DNA from: Deferribacteraceae bacterium UBA6799
GTDB taxonomy: Bacteria; Chrysiogenota; Deferribacteres; Deferribacterales; Geovibrionaceae
Direction of reading: 5' to 3'
Length of the DNA: 64,000 nt
Assembly: GCA_002452335.1 (NCBI GenBank)
Contig: DKFJ01000004.1
Location: forward strand, 165,308 to 229,307
Part shown: positions 35,309 to 44,028 of the stretch, piece after piece
Layout: every line of letters begins with the position of its first letter
Numbering within the stretch: position 1 is the stretch's first letter
Position numbers and translations under genes: made by a program
The notes under the pieces: generated by a model
Databases searched by the model: none
Told to the model about the DNA's origin: nothing
The model's input: only the letters and a program-made list of their open reading frames with translations

Positions 35309-37073
35309 TCTTCATCTCGCATTCTTTCTGGGTCTCTGTGAAAACATCGTCAGAATCCAGACTAATGATCTCATGCACACCGAATCGCTTCTGAAAATAT
35401 GTCTCTATGTCCTTCTCCTGAAAAAACTGCACTGCGAATATAGAAGGATCACCTGAAAAAGTCTTAAGCCTTCTCTCATATTTCTTCGGCACAGCGGAAA
35501 GAGTGAGCAGATCGTCCGCCAGAGTGGCGCTGTCTGTCAGTGTATAAAAAACAATATTGTCGATGTTCCCGAATTTTTTCTCGGTATACGCAATCACCGT
35601 GCGGATAAAAAGCCTGAATCTGTTCAGCGCGTCCAGAGCGTTCTGGTCTATATACAGATCGCAACCCTGCTTACGGAAAACATTGAACCTTTTAAGCCCG
35701 TCATGTTTGCCCAGCTTAACAGTTATCTCCAGAGGCATCAGATCCATCACGGCGGTTCTGTCTTTCAGCTGAAGCCGTTTGTCGGCGAGCCCGGTTTTCA
35801 TAAAAATAACCGCTGTGTGGAAAAAAACAGTGAACGAAATGGAGTCCGGCAGGTGAAAAGAATCTTTAACCGTCGTCTCCAGCATGTCGTCGCTGAGTCC
35901 TATAATAGGGTTCTTACCGTTGAATTCGCTCATGGACAGCAGGCTGTCGGAGTCTATATATCCTGCCTCCAGCTCGTACAGGTTGCCGTCATCGAGGAAA
36001 TATGCCTTCTCCAGAGAATCCAGAGGAATCAGCAGACGTTTGCCCGGTGTCTGGTTGACAAAACGGAGAAAACGCACCATGTCCCTGTGGTTCTGCATGG
36101 GCTGAAGGATCTCTATGAGAAAACCGCCTATGTTTATGGATGTGTATATGACAAGGTTAAAAAGCTCTTTCCCTTCGAAATAGCAGTCGTCCAGCATGAC
36201 TATCACACGTTCCACGTCTTTTACATTTATGTTGTTATAGATAAAATCGCTGAGCAGATGCTTTTCCAGAAGCACCTCAATGCGCTCATCTGTCTTGATC
36301 ATTCCTTTGGAAGCCAGATTTGCTATTCCGGCGCTGTAGTGAAAATACTGAATTCCGTCCGGCTGCTGAACCAGAAGCAGACCGTCGTTGCTGTATGAAT
36401 CGTCTTCATAAGCGGGGGTGGAGGCTCTGTTGGTTATTTTTACTGAATCATCTTTCTGAGGTTCCTGCGGGGCTGCCTCAGGTTCTTTTATCTGCTGAAC
36501 AGGCTCTTCCTCCTGCATGAACCGTGGGGTGACCGGCTCCTGCTGAGGCTCTTCAAATGTTTCACGTAAAACAAAATCATCATCATCCACTGAGTCGTCA
36601 ACGATCAGCTCCGGCTCCTGTTCCTCCGGAACGTGCAGAGGCTCATTGGAAGCGGGCAGGTCGGGTTTGATGAACATATCCGAGTGCAGATATGATTTAA
36701 ATTCGTTTTCCTCTACTTCTCCGTTGCTCTTCACTATCTTCATGCTGACGATGCCGGGATTAACATTCTCACGTTTGGCGGCTTCCTGCGTGTCCACTTT
36801 TATATCGGATTTCACAGTATACTGGCAAGCCAGCCTCATTCCGCTCTCTATGCTGGTTTCCGCCAGCACCAGACGCTCTTTCTTGGTGGGTTTGTTCACG
36901 TCATTGCCGGAAATCTTAACCTTGCACTTGCCGCACTGGCTGCTTCCGTCACACAGCATCTTTTCTATCAGCCCGTGCTCTCTGAGCACAGCATACAGAT
37001 TCGACCCGTGCTTAACTTCCAGCACGGTGTTCTTGTTGGTGACAGTCACTTTGTATTTTCTGGACAGAAACAT
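35298..37073 (-). CDS. RACo-like [2Fe-2S] ferredoxin domain fused to an unrecognised C-terminal region
   Basis: A 591-residue protein. Residues about 5-100 are a [2Fe-2S] domain with CDGSSQCGKCKVKI and a later ACQ (C-x5-C-x2-C ... C), followed by E-rich RLACQYTV, as in corrinoid-activating (RACo) proteins. Residues about 110-240 are a low-complexity acidic Pro/Gln/Glu linker. The C-terminal ~350 residues contain alternating strands and helices (RVIVMLDDCYFEG, LVIYTSINIGGFLIEIL) that I cannot assign; a diverged ASKHA-like fold is possible. It is the last gene of the minus-strand motility block; tail-to-tail overlap of 11 bases with the response regulator. A one-mismatch parS lies at 36558. Confidence 0.8.
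   Translation of the reverse strand: MFLSRKYKVTVTNKNTVLEVKHGSNLYAVLREHGLIEKMLCDGSSQCGKCKVKISGNDVNKPTKKERLVLAETSIESGMRLACQYTVKSDIKVDTQEAAKRENVNPGIVSMKIVKSNGEVEENEFKSYLHSDMFIKPDLPASNEPLHVPEEQEPELIVDDSVDDDDFVLRETFEEPQQEPVTPRFMQEEEPVQQIKEPEAAPQEPQKDDSVKITNRASTPAYEDDSYSNDGLLLVQQPDGIQYFHYSAGIANLASKGMIKTDERIEVLLEKHLLSDFIYNNINVKDVERVIVMLDDCYFEGKELFNLVIYTSINIGGFLIEILQPMQNHRDMVRFLRFVNQTPGKRLLIPLDSLEKAYFLDDGNLYELEAGYIDSDSLLSMSEFNGKNPIIGLSDDMLETTVKDSFHLPDSISFTVFFHTAVIFMKTGLADKRLQLKDRTAVMDLMPLEITVKLGKHDGLKRFNVFRKQGCDLYIDQNALDALNRFRLFIRTVIAYTEKKFGNIDNIVFYTLTDSATLADDLLTLSAVPKKYERRLKTFSGDPSIFAVQFFQEKDIETYFQKRFGVHEIISLDSDDVFTETQKECEMKIIS
36558..36573. promoter_or_regulatory. parS-like site (15 of 16) inside the ferredoxin-fusion gene
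   Basis: TGTTTCACGTAAAACA on the plus strand differs from TGTTTCACGTGAAACA at one position. It lies in the linker-coding part of the gene, 2.2 kb from the candidate origin. Confidence 0.65.
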
Positions 37074-37138
37074 AAATACCCCCGGCGTAATGAGAAAAAG
37101 CTGCGGACGCTTATAACCCTAAATCGGCACGAAGAAGA

Positions 37139-38320
37139 TCAACTTGACCCTAATTTAGAAAAATCATAACCGGAAGGATGCTGAAAAATTCTGAGATCAA
37201 AATCTTTTACAGCAGCGGTAAGGTGATCGAATATATCAGACTGAATATCTTCATACTCAGACCAGTTGGTAGTGGTGGTGAACACATAAATCTCGATAGG
37301 CAGACCCTCTGATCCGGAAGGAAGCTGGCGCACTATCAGCGTCATGTCTTTATGCAGTTTGGGATTATTCTTCAGATATTCTTTTATATAAACACGGAAA
37401 GTGCCGAGATTTGTGAGTTTCCTCTTGTTGATATCCCTGCCTTCAGCGTCTATGTCTTCATGAAGCTTCTGATCGAGGTAGTCTTTGATCAGGTTGATTT
37501 TCGAAAATTTTTCTATGGAGGCACGGTCCAGAAAACGGATTGTTGATTGATCTATAGATATGGACCTCTTTATTCTGCGTCCGCCTGATTCTGTCATGCC
37601 CCGCCAGTTTTTGAAAGAGCTGTCCAGAAATTTGCTGGTGGGGATGGTGACTATCGTTTTGTCAAAGTTGCGCACACGCACGGTATAGAGAGCTATATCC
37701 ATAACCTCGCCGTCGGCGCCCATGTTCGGCATTTCTATCCAGTCGCCGTTGTGGAGCAGATCATTGAAGACGATCTGAAGTCCGGCGATGAAGCACATGA
37801 TGGTATCTTTGAAAACGAACATCAGAACGGCGGTCATAGCGCCCAGTCCGCTCAGTATTCCCAGCGGAGATTTTCCGACACCTATGCATATTGTAACTAT
37901 TATACCGAGGAAAGCCGTGATAACCTGCATGAGCTGTATGTAGCCTTTTATCGGTCTCTTGGCGGATACCTCGAACTGGTTGTATATCTTGTTGATAAGT
38001 GTAAAAAGCCTGATAAAGAAAATCGTAATGTTGGCGGCTATATACGCTGAGATGATCTGAATCAGGTAGTGGGGGATTTTTATGATATCCGCTGAATAGA
38101 TGAAAACCAGAGCGGGAGCTATCATAGCGAGCTGCCCGAAGATGCCGGATTCTATAATCAGATCGTCATAAGTGTTCTCTGTTTTCTGAAAAAATCTATG
38201 AAGAGCGGATACAATGACTTTTTTTACTATAAAATAACTGAAAAGAGCTATCAGAGCGACAATAAGAAGCTCAGATGACTCAGTGAAGAAGTTTTTTAGG
38301 TAGCTAAGGGTTTTGTCCAT
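37139..38320 (-). CDS. MscS-family mechanosensitive channel (YbdG-like)
   Basis: A 393-residue membrane protein with about four to five N-terminal hydrophobic segments (LLIVALIALFSYFIVKKVI, IAPALVFIYSADII, IIVTICIGVGKSPLGILSGLGAMTAVLMFVFKD), the last being the glycine/alanine-rich pore helix, then the cytoplasmic MscS beta domain (NDLLHNGDWIEMPNMGADGEVMDIALYTVRVRNFDKTIVTIPTSKF). The layout matches YbdG-type channels, which release ions on membrane tension. Its start base is shared with the FliK-like stop, so the genes are cotranscribed. Confidence 0.92.
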   Translation of the reverse strand: MDKTLSYLKNFFTESSELLIVALIALFSYFIVKKVIVSALHRFFQKTENTYDDLIIESGIFGQLAMIAPALVFIYSADIIKIPHYLIQIISAYIAANITIFFIRLFTLINKIYNQFEVSAKRPIKGYIQLMQVITAFLGIIVTICIGVGKSPLGILSGLGAMTAVLMFVFKDTIMCFIAGLQIVFNDLLHNGDWIEMPNMGADGEVMDIALYTVRVRNFDKTIVTIPTSKFLDSSFKNWRGMTESGGRRIKRSISIDQSTIRFLDRASIEKFSKINLIKDYLDQKLHEDIDAEGRDINKRKLTNLGTFRVYIKEYLKNNPKLHKDMTLIVRQLPSGSEGLPIEIYVFTTTTNWSEYEDIQSDIFDHLTAAVKDFDLRIFQHPSGYDFSKLGSS

Positions 38321-39852
38321 CAGATAATCACCTCGAAACTGCCCAGATCGGCAGAGATATCTTTTTTAGGATCGAGCATCTCAAGATCCTGTTTACTAAA
38401 TTTGTACCAGTGTATGGAGCCGTTTTCAAGCTCGAGATCGGAAAGCTCTTTAGAAATATCCTTTTCTGTCTTTACAGACACGCTGAATTTGTTTTTGGTC
38501 TGGCGGATTATTATCAGGGTTTCTCCCAGTTCGGAGAAGGTTGTGGAAACATAGACAGTTCCAGAGCCCTCTTTGCCTGGTTTATACCGCAGAAGGGTAT
38601 CGTCCACATTCTCGTCCTTCGTTTTCAGAAAAGCGAGTATACCCCCCGCCAGAAACATGTTTGTCACCTGCATGCGTGTCAGGCTGTCCTTCGCGGAAGT
38701 GTCCTGATTCAGAAGGGCGTTGAACTTCTCGTCCCCTGCCACATCCTGTCCGTTCAGCAGCTTATTTTCAAAATTGAGACCGGAATCTTTCAGAGACTGC
38801 TTCAGTTTTTCCGCAGTGATATCCTCCATGCTCACATGCTGAAATTTTCCAAAAGCCTTCATTATCTTTTCAATATCGAATCCTGTCACCTGCTGTTTTA
38901 CATATGACTGGTCCAGAGTCTCTACAGGCGTTCTGAGGATACTTAGGTCTATCAGTGAGCTTTTAGAGGTGACTTCCGCCAGCAGTGATTTGAAGACCTG
39001 GGGTCCCAGCTTCAGCTCAAAGAGCGAATCTTTTATAGATACGAGCGTTTTTCCGTTTTCCTGCATTTTCAGAATATTAATTTCGACAGTCTCTCCTTCC
39101 TCCAGCGGGATCACCCCCGCCGGCAGACGGACAGCCTGTGTTTTACCGTCCACGATGACAGCCTCAGCTGGTTTCACAGAGGAACCGGAAGTATAGGCGG
39201 TCTGTTGCTGTGGTTTCTGCGTGGAAGACGACTGCTGATCCAGTGGTATCAGACGTACGTCGGACGATCTCAGCGTTGCCGTGCCAACGGGTTGTCTGCT
39301 GGCAGGCTGTATATCCATAGGCATGTTTGCCGAAGTCTGTTTCTGTGTCATGGAGGCGTTCTGAGCCGTGGGTTGTGTCTGTGCGGTGTCCTGCGCGGCT
39401 GTGGGGGCTGGGGACGTTCCGGGAGATGCGGTCTGCGGGGACGCTGCCTGAGCTGACTGTACAGGCGCCTGCGTCTGTTGAGGTGCTGTCTGCCCCTGTG
39501 CGGCAGGCTGTGACTGCGCGGGTGTCTGGGTGGTCTGGCTCTGGGGAGAGGTATTCTGCGACCCGGATGTATTTGTTTTTGTCTCGGCAAATTCAGGCAG
39601 GGGAGGGTAGAGCTTCAGAGCGGTGGTGCCGTCCGGGTTTTTTACCACAACGGCGATGAAATTCTTTGATGAAGACATGTTGACATCTGTTTCAGCTGTC
39701 ACCACCTTTCCTTTTATATTCAGCTGCACCATTCCGGTGGAAAGGCTCCGGACAAACTTGGCTGTAACCTCTTCGCCCTCTTTCAGGGTGACCTCACCCT
39801 CTGCCGCCGGCGCTGTCTGCGCTGTTTGAACTTCGGGTTTAACGATTTCCAT
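38320..39852 (-). CDS. FliK-like hook-length control protein (predicted)
   Basis: A 510-residue protein. An N-terminal ~90-residue beta region (EGEEVTAKFVRSLSTGMVQLNIKGKVV) is followed by a long Gln/Thr/Pro/Ala/Ser linker (about 90-230), a second structured segment, and a C-terminal domain (about 400-510) with FSELGETLIIIRQTKNKFSVSVKTEKD, similar in shape to the FliK C-terminal hook-cap domain (L-G-x-V/L-x-I-x-x-x-x-x-x-x-V-x-x-x-x-E). FliK switches flagellar export from hook to filament. Location in a flagellar block supports the call. Confidence 0.6.
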   Translation of the reverse strand: MEIVKPEVQTAQTAPAAEGEVTLKEGEEVTAKFVRSLSTGMVQLNIKGKVVTAETDVNMSSSKNFIAVVVKNPDGTTALKLYPPLPEFAETKTNTSGSQNTSPQSQTTQTPAQSQPAAQGQTAPQQTQAPVQSAQAASPQTASPGTSPAPTAAQDTAQTQPTAQNASMTQKQTSANMPMDIQPASRQPVGTATLRSSDVRLIPLDQQSSSTQKPQQQTAYTSGSSVKPAEAVIVDGKTQAVRLPAGVIPLEEGETVEINILKMQENGKTLVSIKDSLFELKLGPQVFKSLLAEVTSKSSLIDLSILRTPVETLDQSYVKQQVTGFDIEKIMKAFGKFQHVSMEDITAEKLKQSLKDSGLNFENKLLNGQDVAGDEKFNALLNQDTSAKDSLTRMQVTNMFLAGGILAFLKTKDENVDDTLLRYKPGKEGSGTVYVSTTFSELGETLIIIRQTKNKFSVSVKTEKDISKELSDLELENGSIHWYKFSKQDLEMLDPKKDISADLGSFEVII

Positions 39853-39853
39853 A

Positions 39854-40357
39854 TTATTGTTCCAGTCTTCTCACTATCTGCACTTCTGTAGTGGATACGC
39901 CCAACTCAGAAGCTATCTGAGTATCTGTCATGCCTATAGCTATCAGATCAGATATGCGGTCTCTGATAGAGAGCTGGCCGGCGGGAAGGGGCGCCGTCTG
40001 TGGTGCAGCCGCCGCCGATGGCGGTGTGTTGCTTATGGCTGCCAAAAGAGCTGCCGCAGGATTATCAGGCAGAGTATCGCTTATGGTTTCCAGTCTTCTC
40101 AGCTTTTCTTCTGCCAGAGAAGCGATATCCTCCAGAATCTCCTCTTTTTTTGTTATCTCGTCCTCTAACTTATCGGCTATTCTCTCGGATTCGATAACGA
40201 GTTCTCTCAGCTCTTCCAGAAATGGATACAGATCCTTAGGACTGACGTCCGTCAGCATCTTCTGCATTTTGATCAGGCGTGTGAACGCTATGAGCAGCAT
40301 GATGAACAGCACGCATATCAGAAAGAAAGCTATGCTGATAAGTGTGGACTCAGCCAT
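39854..40357 (-). CDS. SwrB/DUF2802-like membrane-anchored protein with C-terminal HTH
   Basis: A 167-residue protein: one N-terminal membrane helix (about 6-26, ISIAFFLICVLFIMLLIAF), a coiled coil (about 45-95, ELRELVIESERIADKLEDEITKKEEILED), an Ala/Pro linker, and a C-terminal helix-turn-helix-like motif (ISDLIAIGMTDTQIASELGVS). This plan is shared with SwrB of Bacillus and DUF2802 proteins found near flagellar genes, which help flagellar assembly. The gene lies between a PilZ-like gene and the FliK-like gene. Confidence 0.7.
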   Translation of the reverse strand: MAESTLISIAFFLICVLFIMLLIAFTRLIKMQKMLTDVSPKDLYPFLEELRELVIESERIADKLEDEITKKEEILEDIASLAEEKLRRLETISDTLPDNPAAALLAAISNTPPSAAAAPQTAPLPAGQLSIRDRISDLIAIGMTDTQIASELGVSTTEVQIVRRLEQ

Positions 40358-41129
40358 TTATTTTTTTCCTTTTCAGTTTTTCTCTGTCCTTTTCAAAGAC
40401 GTAATGGATGATGCCGTCACGGGTCATTTCGTCTATGTAAACGAACTCGCACTCACAGAGTCTGTTTCTGCCTGCCTCTATGAGGGATTTGATCCTGCAC
40501 AGCGCGGCAAACGCTATGCCCGGAGTGCTGCTGGGGGGTGTCTGGATATAGAAGATATCACCGGGACTGCCTTCCTGAGACAGAAAGCATACCTCGCCGC
40601 CGCTGAGATATATCATGCGGGAAGTTTTCAGCTCCGGCGACTGCTCGCTCTGTTTCAGGCTGAGCAGGTCATCCAGCTTGTTGTCTATCTGCATCAGCAT
40701 CTTCAGAATGAGCTGATTGGTATACGATTCTTCAGTCAGTATCTTTTTTATCTGCGCTGTGAGACTGTTTCTGAAGCGGTTGTTGAAACTGTCCGCCTTC
40801 TGGCGGTATTCCATAACGCTGTCAGCGTCCACCGGCGTAATATCTATGGGGTCAGATACGTCTATCAGGTGATACTGCTCGCTCTTGTCGGTGAATATCT
40901 CAGATGTCTTTGTGAGAGCGGCGGTGCTGCCGTCATAGCTTTTTACAGAGACGGAGACATATTTCAGAGTGTCTCCCTCGAACCATTCCAGACGCATATA
41001 GACAGCGGATGAGAGCATCTCATCCGTAATATCCGCAGTATGCACAACTAAAGATGCCGGATCGTCACTCCGGCATTGAATAATTTGTAGTTCATCGTTA
41101 TTAAAAATTAAAAGTTTACAGTTGTTCAT
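40350..41129 (-). CDS. PilZ-like domain protein (predicted cyclic di-GMP-related)
   Basis: A 259-residue soluble protein. The N-terminal ~110 residues are beta-rich. A helix (LILKMLMQIDNKLDDLLSL, about 140-160) leads into a C-terminal module MIYLSGGEVCFLSQEGSPGDIFYIQTPP, which resembles the D/N-x-S-G-x-G-x-x-F region of atypical PilZ domains. The usual RxxxR motif is not evident, so cyclic di-GMP binding is uncertain. It overlaps the next gene by eight bases and lies within the motility block. Confidence 0.55.
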   Translation of the reverse strand: MNNCKLLIFNNDELQIIQCRSDDPASLVVHTADITDEMLSSAVYMRLEWFEGDTLKYVSVSVKSYDGSTAALTKTSEIFTDKSEQYHLIDVSDPIDITPVDADSVMEYRQKADSFNNRFRNSLTAQIKKILTEESYTNQLILKMLMQIDNKLDDLLSLKQSEQSPELKTSRMIYLSGGEVCFLSQEGSPGDIFYIQTPPSSTPGIAFAALCRIKSLIEAGRNRLCECEFVYIDEMTRDGIIHYVFEKDREKLKRKKING

Positions 41130-41132
41130 CGG

Positions 41133-41390
41133 TCACGCTTCCAGATCTATAATATGCCCCGTGTCGGAAACCTGTTTTCTGGCTTCCTCCTTCTGCTTTT
41201 CACGTCTTTTACGTTCCTGTTCTTCCTGTTTTCTCTTCTCGTTCTGATCGATGGTCTTGTTCTCGCTCTCTTCTGTTTCGTTCACAGATTTAGAGCGGTG
41301 TTCCTTCTCTTCCTGTATCTCATGGGTCACAGTGATATTCTTGTTATCAGCGCTGCGCTGATTAACTTCCTGAACCTTCTCCGTTACCAA
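41133..41390 (-). CDS. Small highly charged protein, unknown
   Basis: An 85-residue protein, almost entirely Glu, Lys, Arg, Gln and Asn, predicted helical or disordered (KRKQEEQERKRREKQKEEARKQ), ending in a hydrophobic tail SDTGHIIDLEA. The frame begins at a TTG (41390) without a clear ribosome site; no in-frame ATG exists before the upstream stop. It fills the space between cheR and the PilZ-like gene on the same strand, and the ending motif looks conserved rather than random. I do not recognise it. Confidence 0.55.
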   Translation of the reverse strand: MVTEKVQEVNQRSADNKNITVTHEIQEEKEHRSKSVNETEESENKTIDQNEKRKQEEQERKRREKQKEEARKQVSDTGHIIDLEA

Positions 41391-41448
41391 AGAGTGCTGG
41401 ACTTCTATCGGCCCTACCCCATGAGCGGTTCTCCCGTGCCGTCAGGCA

Positions 41449-42279
41449 CTATTTTCTGTAAATGATTCCCCCTCCGAAGTTTTCCATCTTGAAACTGTCA
41501 GAGATCTTGTTAAGAGTCTCTGAGTGACCCAGATAGAGCGCCCCGGGAGTGTTCAGCGATTTGTGAAAAAGGTCTATCACTTTCTGCTTGGCAGGGATAT
41601 CGAAGTAAATGAGTACGTTGCGGCAGAAGATGATGTCCAGCCTGCCAACCTTAGCGCTGAGCATGGGGTTGAACAGATTGCCCTGAAAGAACTTAACTTT
41701 ACTCATTATAGCAGAGTCGAGCTGAAAAGAGAATCCGTCTTTACGGAAATATTTGTCCTGTATGGTGGGCGGAACGCCTCTGAACGAAATAGTGCGGTAG
41801 AGTCCCTTCTGGGCAAAATCAAGCACCTCGGTGTTGATGTCTGTCGCCAGGATCTCTATGCCGGCTTTTGCAAAAAGCCCAGCCTCGTTCAGCAGCATGG
41901 CGAGAGAGTAGGGTTCCTCGCCTGAAGAACAGGCGGCGGACCAGATTCTGATATTTCTCTTGCCGGCGGTTATAAGAGCCGGAATGGTTGTCTTAATCAT
42001 ATGGTCCATCTGAGCCCTTTCCCGAAGGAAATAGGTTTCGTTGATGGTAACCTGATTTAAGAGAACCTCCATCTCCTCACGCTTTTTCGCGTCATATTTC
42101 AGATAGTAGATGTAGTCCTTAAAGCTGGTGAAGTTCAGTTCCTGCAATCTCTTGGACAGCCTGTTCTCCAGAAGATACTTCTTGCTGTCGGCGAAAGAGA
42201 TGGCAGCATTCTTATAGATGATGTCTTTCAGCTCTACGAACTCGTCATCCTTTATTTTTATCGTTGCGGCAGTAATCAT
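41449..42279 (-). CDS. cheR: Chemotaxis methyltransferase CheR
   Basis: A 276-residue CheR, which methylates glutamates of chemoreceptors using SAM. The N-terminal helical domain (ISFADSKKYLLENRLSKRL) is followed by the SAM domain: NETYFLRE, RIWSAACSSGEEPYSLAMLL, ILATDINTEVLDFAQ, and FCRNVLIYFD. Its start overlaps the stop of the STAS-HEAT gene (ATGA), so it is translationally coupled. The partner esterase gene cheB is about 11 kb away in the same block. Confidence 0.96.
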   Translation of the reverse strand: MITAATIKIKDDEFVELKDIIYKNAAISFADSKKYLLENRLSKRLQELNFTSFKDYIYYLKYDAKKREEMEVLLNQVTINETYFLRERAQMDHMIKTTIPALITAGKRNIRIWSAACSSGEEPYSLAMLLNEAGLFAKAGIEILATDINTEVLDFAQKGLYRTISFRGVPPTIQDKYFRKDGFSFQLDSAIMSKVKFFQGNLFNPMLSAKVGRLDIIFCRNVLIYFDIPAKQKVIDLFHKSLNTPGALYLGHSETLNKISDSFKMENFGGGIIYRK

Positions 42280-43694
42280 ATCTCTTCCAGTATTGACTGA
42301 ATTTTTTCTTTGACGTATTTGTTGTCTTCCGCAGTCAGTCTTTGCTGTAGAAGCGTCTTATAGCCTTCGGGGCGGATGATGGAGACAATCTCCAGAGCCT
42401 TGTAACGGACGATCCAGCTTGAATCGTCTGTGAAGAGTGTGAGCGCTGCGTCCCTGGCCGCGTCTTTGTTATCGTTGAACAGAGCGGCGAGAACCTCTTT
42501 TCTGATATCCTCGTTGTTGTCATTCAGTATCTTCATGTAGAAATCGCTGAAATCTGAGGGTATCTTGCCCAGAGCTTCCACTATAGCCAGTTTGACGTTT
42601 TCATCAACTTTGTCATAGCTGTCCATCAGTTTCTTGGCGTCTGATGCGGCGCATATGTCACCGCACGCCTTCACTGCGAAATATCCGACCCATGCGTCGT
42701 TGTCTGTGACACGGCGCAGGATGTCAGCGAGCTTGTCTTTTGCCTTGATCTTAGCCAGACCGCTGGCGGACGCCTCGCGTACTTTGATAGAGCTGTTGTC
42801 CAGACCTGTTATCAGGATATCGGAAACACCCGGTCTGTTGAAGGATGAAAGTGCTCTGATGAGAGACGCTTTTACATTTTCGTCCTGTTCGCTGTCCAGA
42901 GCTGATTTCAGCAGATTAAAGGAGTTGTCGTCATTTATCAGTGTCAGTGCCTGCACTGCGGCTGTTCTGATGACGGCGCTCTTGTCTGAAAGCAGTTTTC
43001 CGAGACGCTGAGCGTCTGAATCATCGCTCAGCAGAGCGATGGAAGCGGCTGCCGCTTCTGCCAGCTCTTCCAGTCCGCCTTCCAGAATGGAATATATCTT
43101 ATCTTTGCTGGAAGTATCGCCGAACCAGCCCAGAACGAGGACAGATGCCTTGACAACCATCGGCAGATCGCTGTCCAGCTCCTGTTTTATCCTGTCTTCA
43201 GAGGCGTAGTCGTGCGCTTTTCCCATTGTGAGGATAGCGTAGTATTTCAGCTCGGGTTCGTTCATTTCCATGAGCCCCTGGAGCTGTTGTCTGTATTCAT
43301 CGCTGTAGTGTTCAGCTATGAAATCTGAAACCCTGTCCGCGTAGTCCGCCTGAAAGAATTTTTCCATAAGCTCTTCGGCCGGATATGATGAAAAATCCTC
43401 TCTGATCGTAAAATATGATGTGAGATTCGCCATCTCAAAGACCTGATATACGTTGTCGCATACGTTGCTGACAACAAACTCAGCCCTAATCTTGGCGGCG
43501 TTTTTCTTAAACGCAATCAGAGCGGCGAGCGCTTTACTTTGTATGTAGTAGCAGTTTTTCAGATCCAGGCTCACACATGCGACACCTTTCTCATCGAGGA
43601 GCTTTCTGGAAGCCTCTTCGAGATCTTTGCCGGGTGTGTCCTGATCAACCATTATCTTCAGGACATCGCCGTAACGGATAAAGCTGACTGACAT
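42276..43694 (-). CDS. STAS domain fused to HEAT repeats
   Basis: A 472-residue protein. Residues about 1-105 are STAS-like (ACVSLDLKNCYYIQSKALAALIAFKK, with Ser at the usual phosphorylation region), then about 350 residues of HEAT/armadillo-type helical pairs (VIRTAAVQALTLINDDNSFNLLKSAL, IKVREASASGLAKIK, DIRKEVLAALFNDNKDA). STAS proteins are antagonists in partner switches; HEAT arrays are protein scaffolds. It is encoded directly after a stand-alone STAS gene and coupled to cheR. The combined architecture is not one I know as characterised. Confidence 0.85.
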   Translation of the reverse strand: MSVSFIRYGDVLKIMVDQDTPGKDLEEASRKLLDEKGVACVSLDLKNCYYIQSKALAALIAFKKNAAKIRAEFVVSNVCDNVYQVFEMANLTSYFTIREDFSSYPAEELMEKFFQADYADRVSDFIAEHYSDEYRQQLQGLMEMNEPELKYYAILTMGKAHDYASEDRIKQELDSDLPMVVKASVLVLGWFGDTSSKDKIYSILEGGLEELAEAAAASIALLSDDSDAQRLGKLLSDKSAVIRTAAVQALTLINDDNSFNLLKSALDSEQDENVKASLIRALSSFNRPGVSDILITGLDNSSIKVREASASGLAKIKAKDKLADILRRVTDNDAWVGYFAVKACGDICAASDAKKLMDSYDKVDENVKLAIVEALGKIPSDFSDFYMKILNDNNEDIRKEVLAALFNDNKDAARDAALTLFTDDSSWIVRYKALEIVSIIRPEGYKTLLQQRLTAEDNKYVKEKIQSILEEI

Positions 43695-43697
43695 AGA

Positions 43698-44018
43698 TTA
43701 CCCCAGAGCCTGAGCTTGAGTATCGTAAATTTTAAATACTTTATCGAGACCTGTGAAAGTGAACATCTCTCTGATGTCTGCTGACATTTCACAGAGTTTG
43801 AGATCTTTTTTGATCTTGTTGGTGCTTTTGAGCAGGTCTATGATCTCTCTGAGACCGGAGCTGTTCATATACACAACGCCTTTGAATGAAATAATCACGG
43901 CGTTTGTGGAGTTGAAGAGGTCGAGGATGCCTTTTTTCAGCTCTCCGCCTGTCTGCGCGTTTACTTCGCCTTTAACAAAAACTACTTTTTTCCCGCCGTT
44001 ATCCTGAACATCAAACAT
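43698..44018 (-). CDS. STAS-domain anti-sigma-factor antagonist-like protein
   Basis: A 106-residue single STAS domain: VVFVKGEVNAQTGGELKKGI, then VIISFKGVVYMNSSGLREIIDLLK with the phosphorylatable Ser in MNSSGL, as in SpoIIAA/RsbV. The ATG at 44018 follows AAGGAGG; the longer frame from 44099 lies within the upstream gene. The phosphatase that would dephosphorylate it is the SpoIIE-type protein encoded 10 bases upstream. No RsbW-type kinase is seen. Confidence 0.92.
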   Translation of the reverse strand: MFDVQDNGGKKVVFVKGEVNAQTGGELKKGILDLFNSTNAVIISFKGVVYMNSSGLREIIDLLKSTNKIKKDLKLCEMSADIREMFTFTGLDKVFKIYDTQAQALG

Positions 44019-44028
44019 AGTGTCCTCC

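Noticed and set aside
39930..41012. 360-codon plus-strand frame across the SwrB-like and PilZ-like genes
   Set aside because: It crosses two well-supported minus-strand genes and shows no motif or ribosome site.
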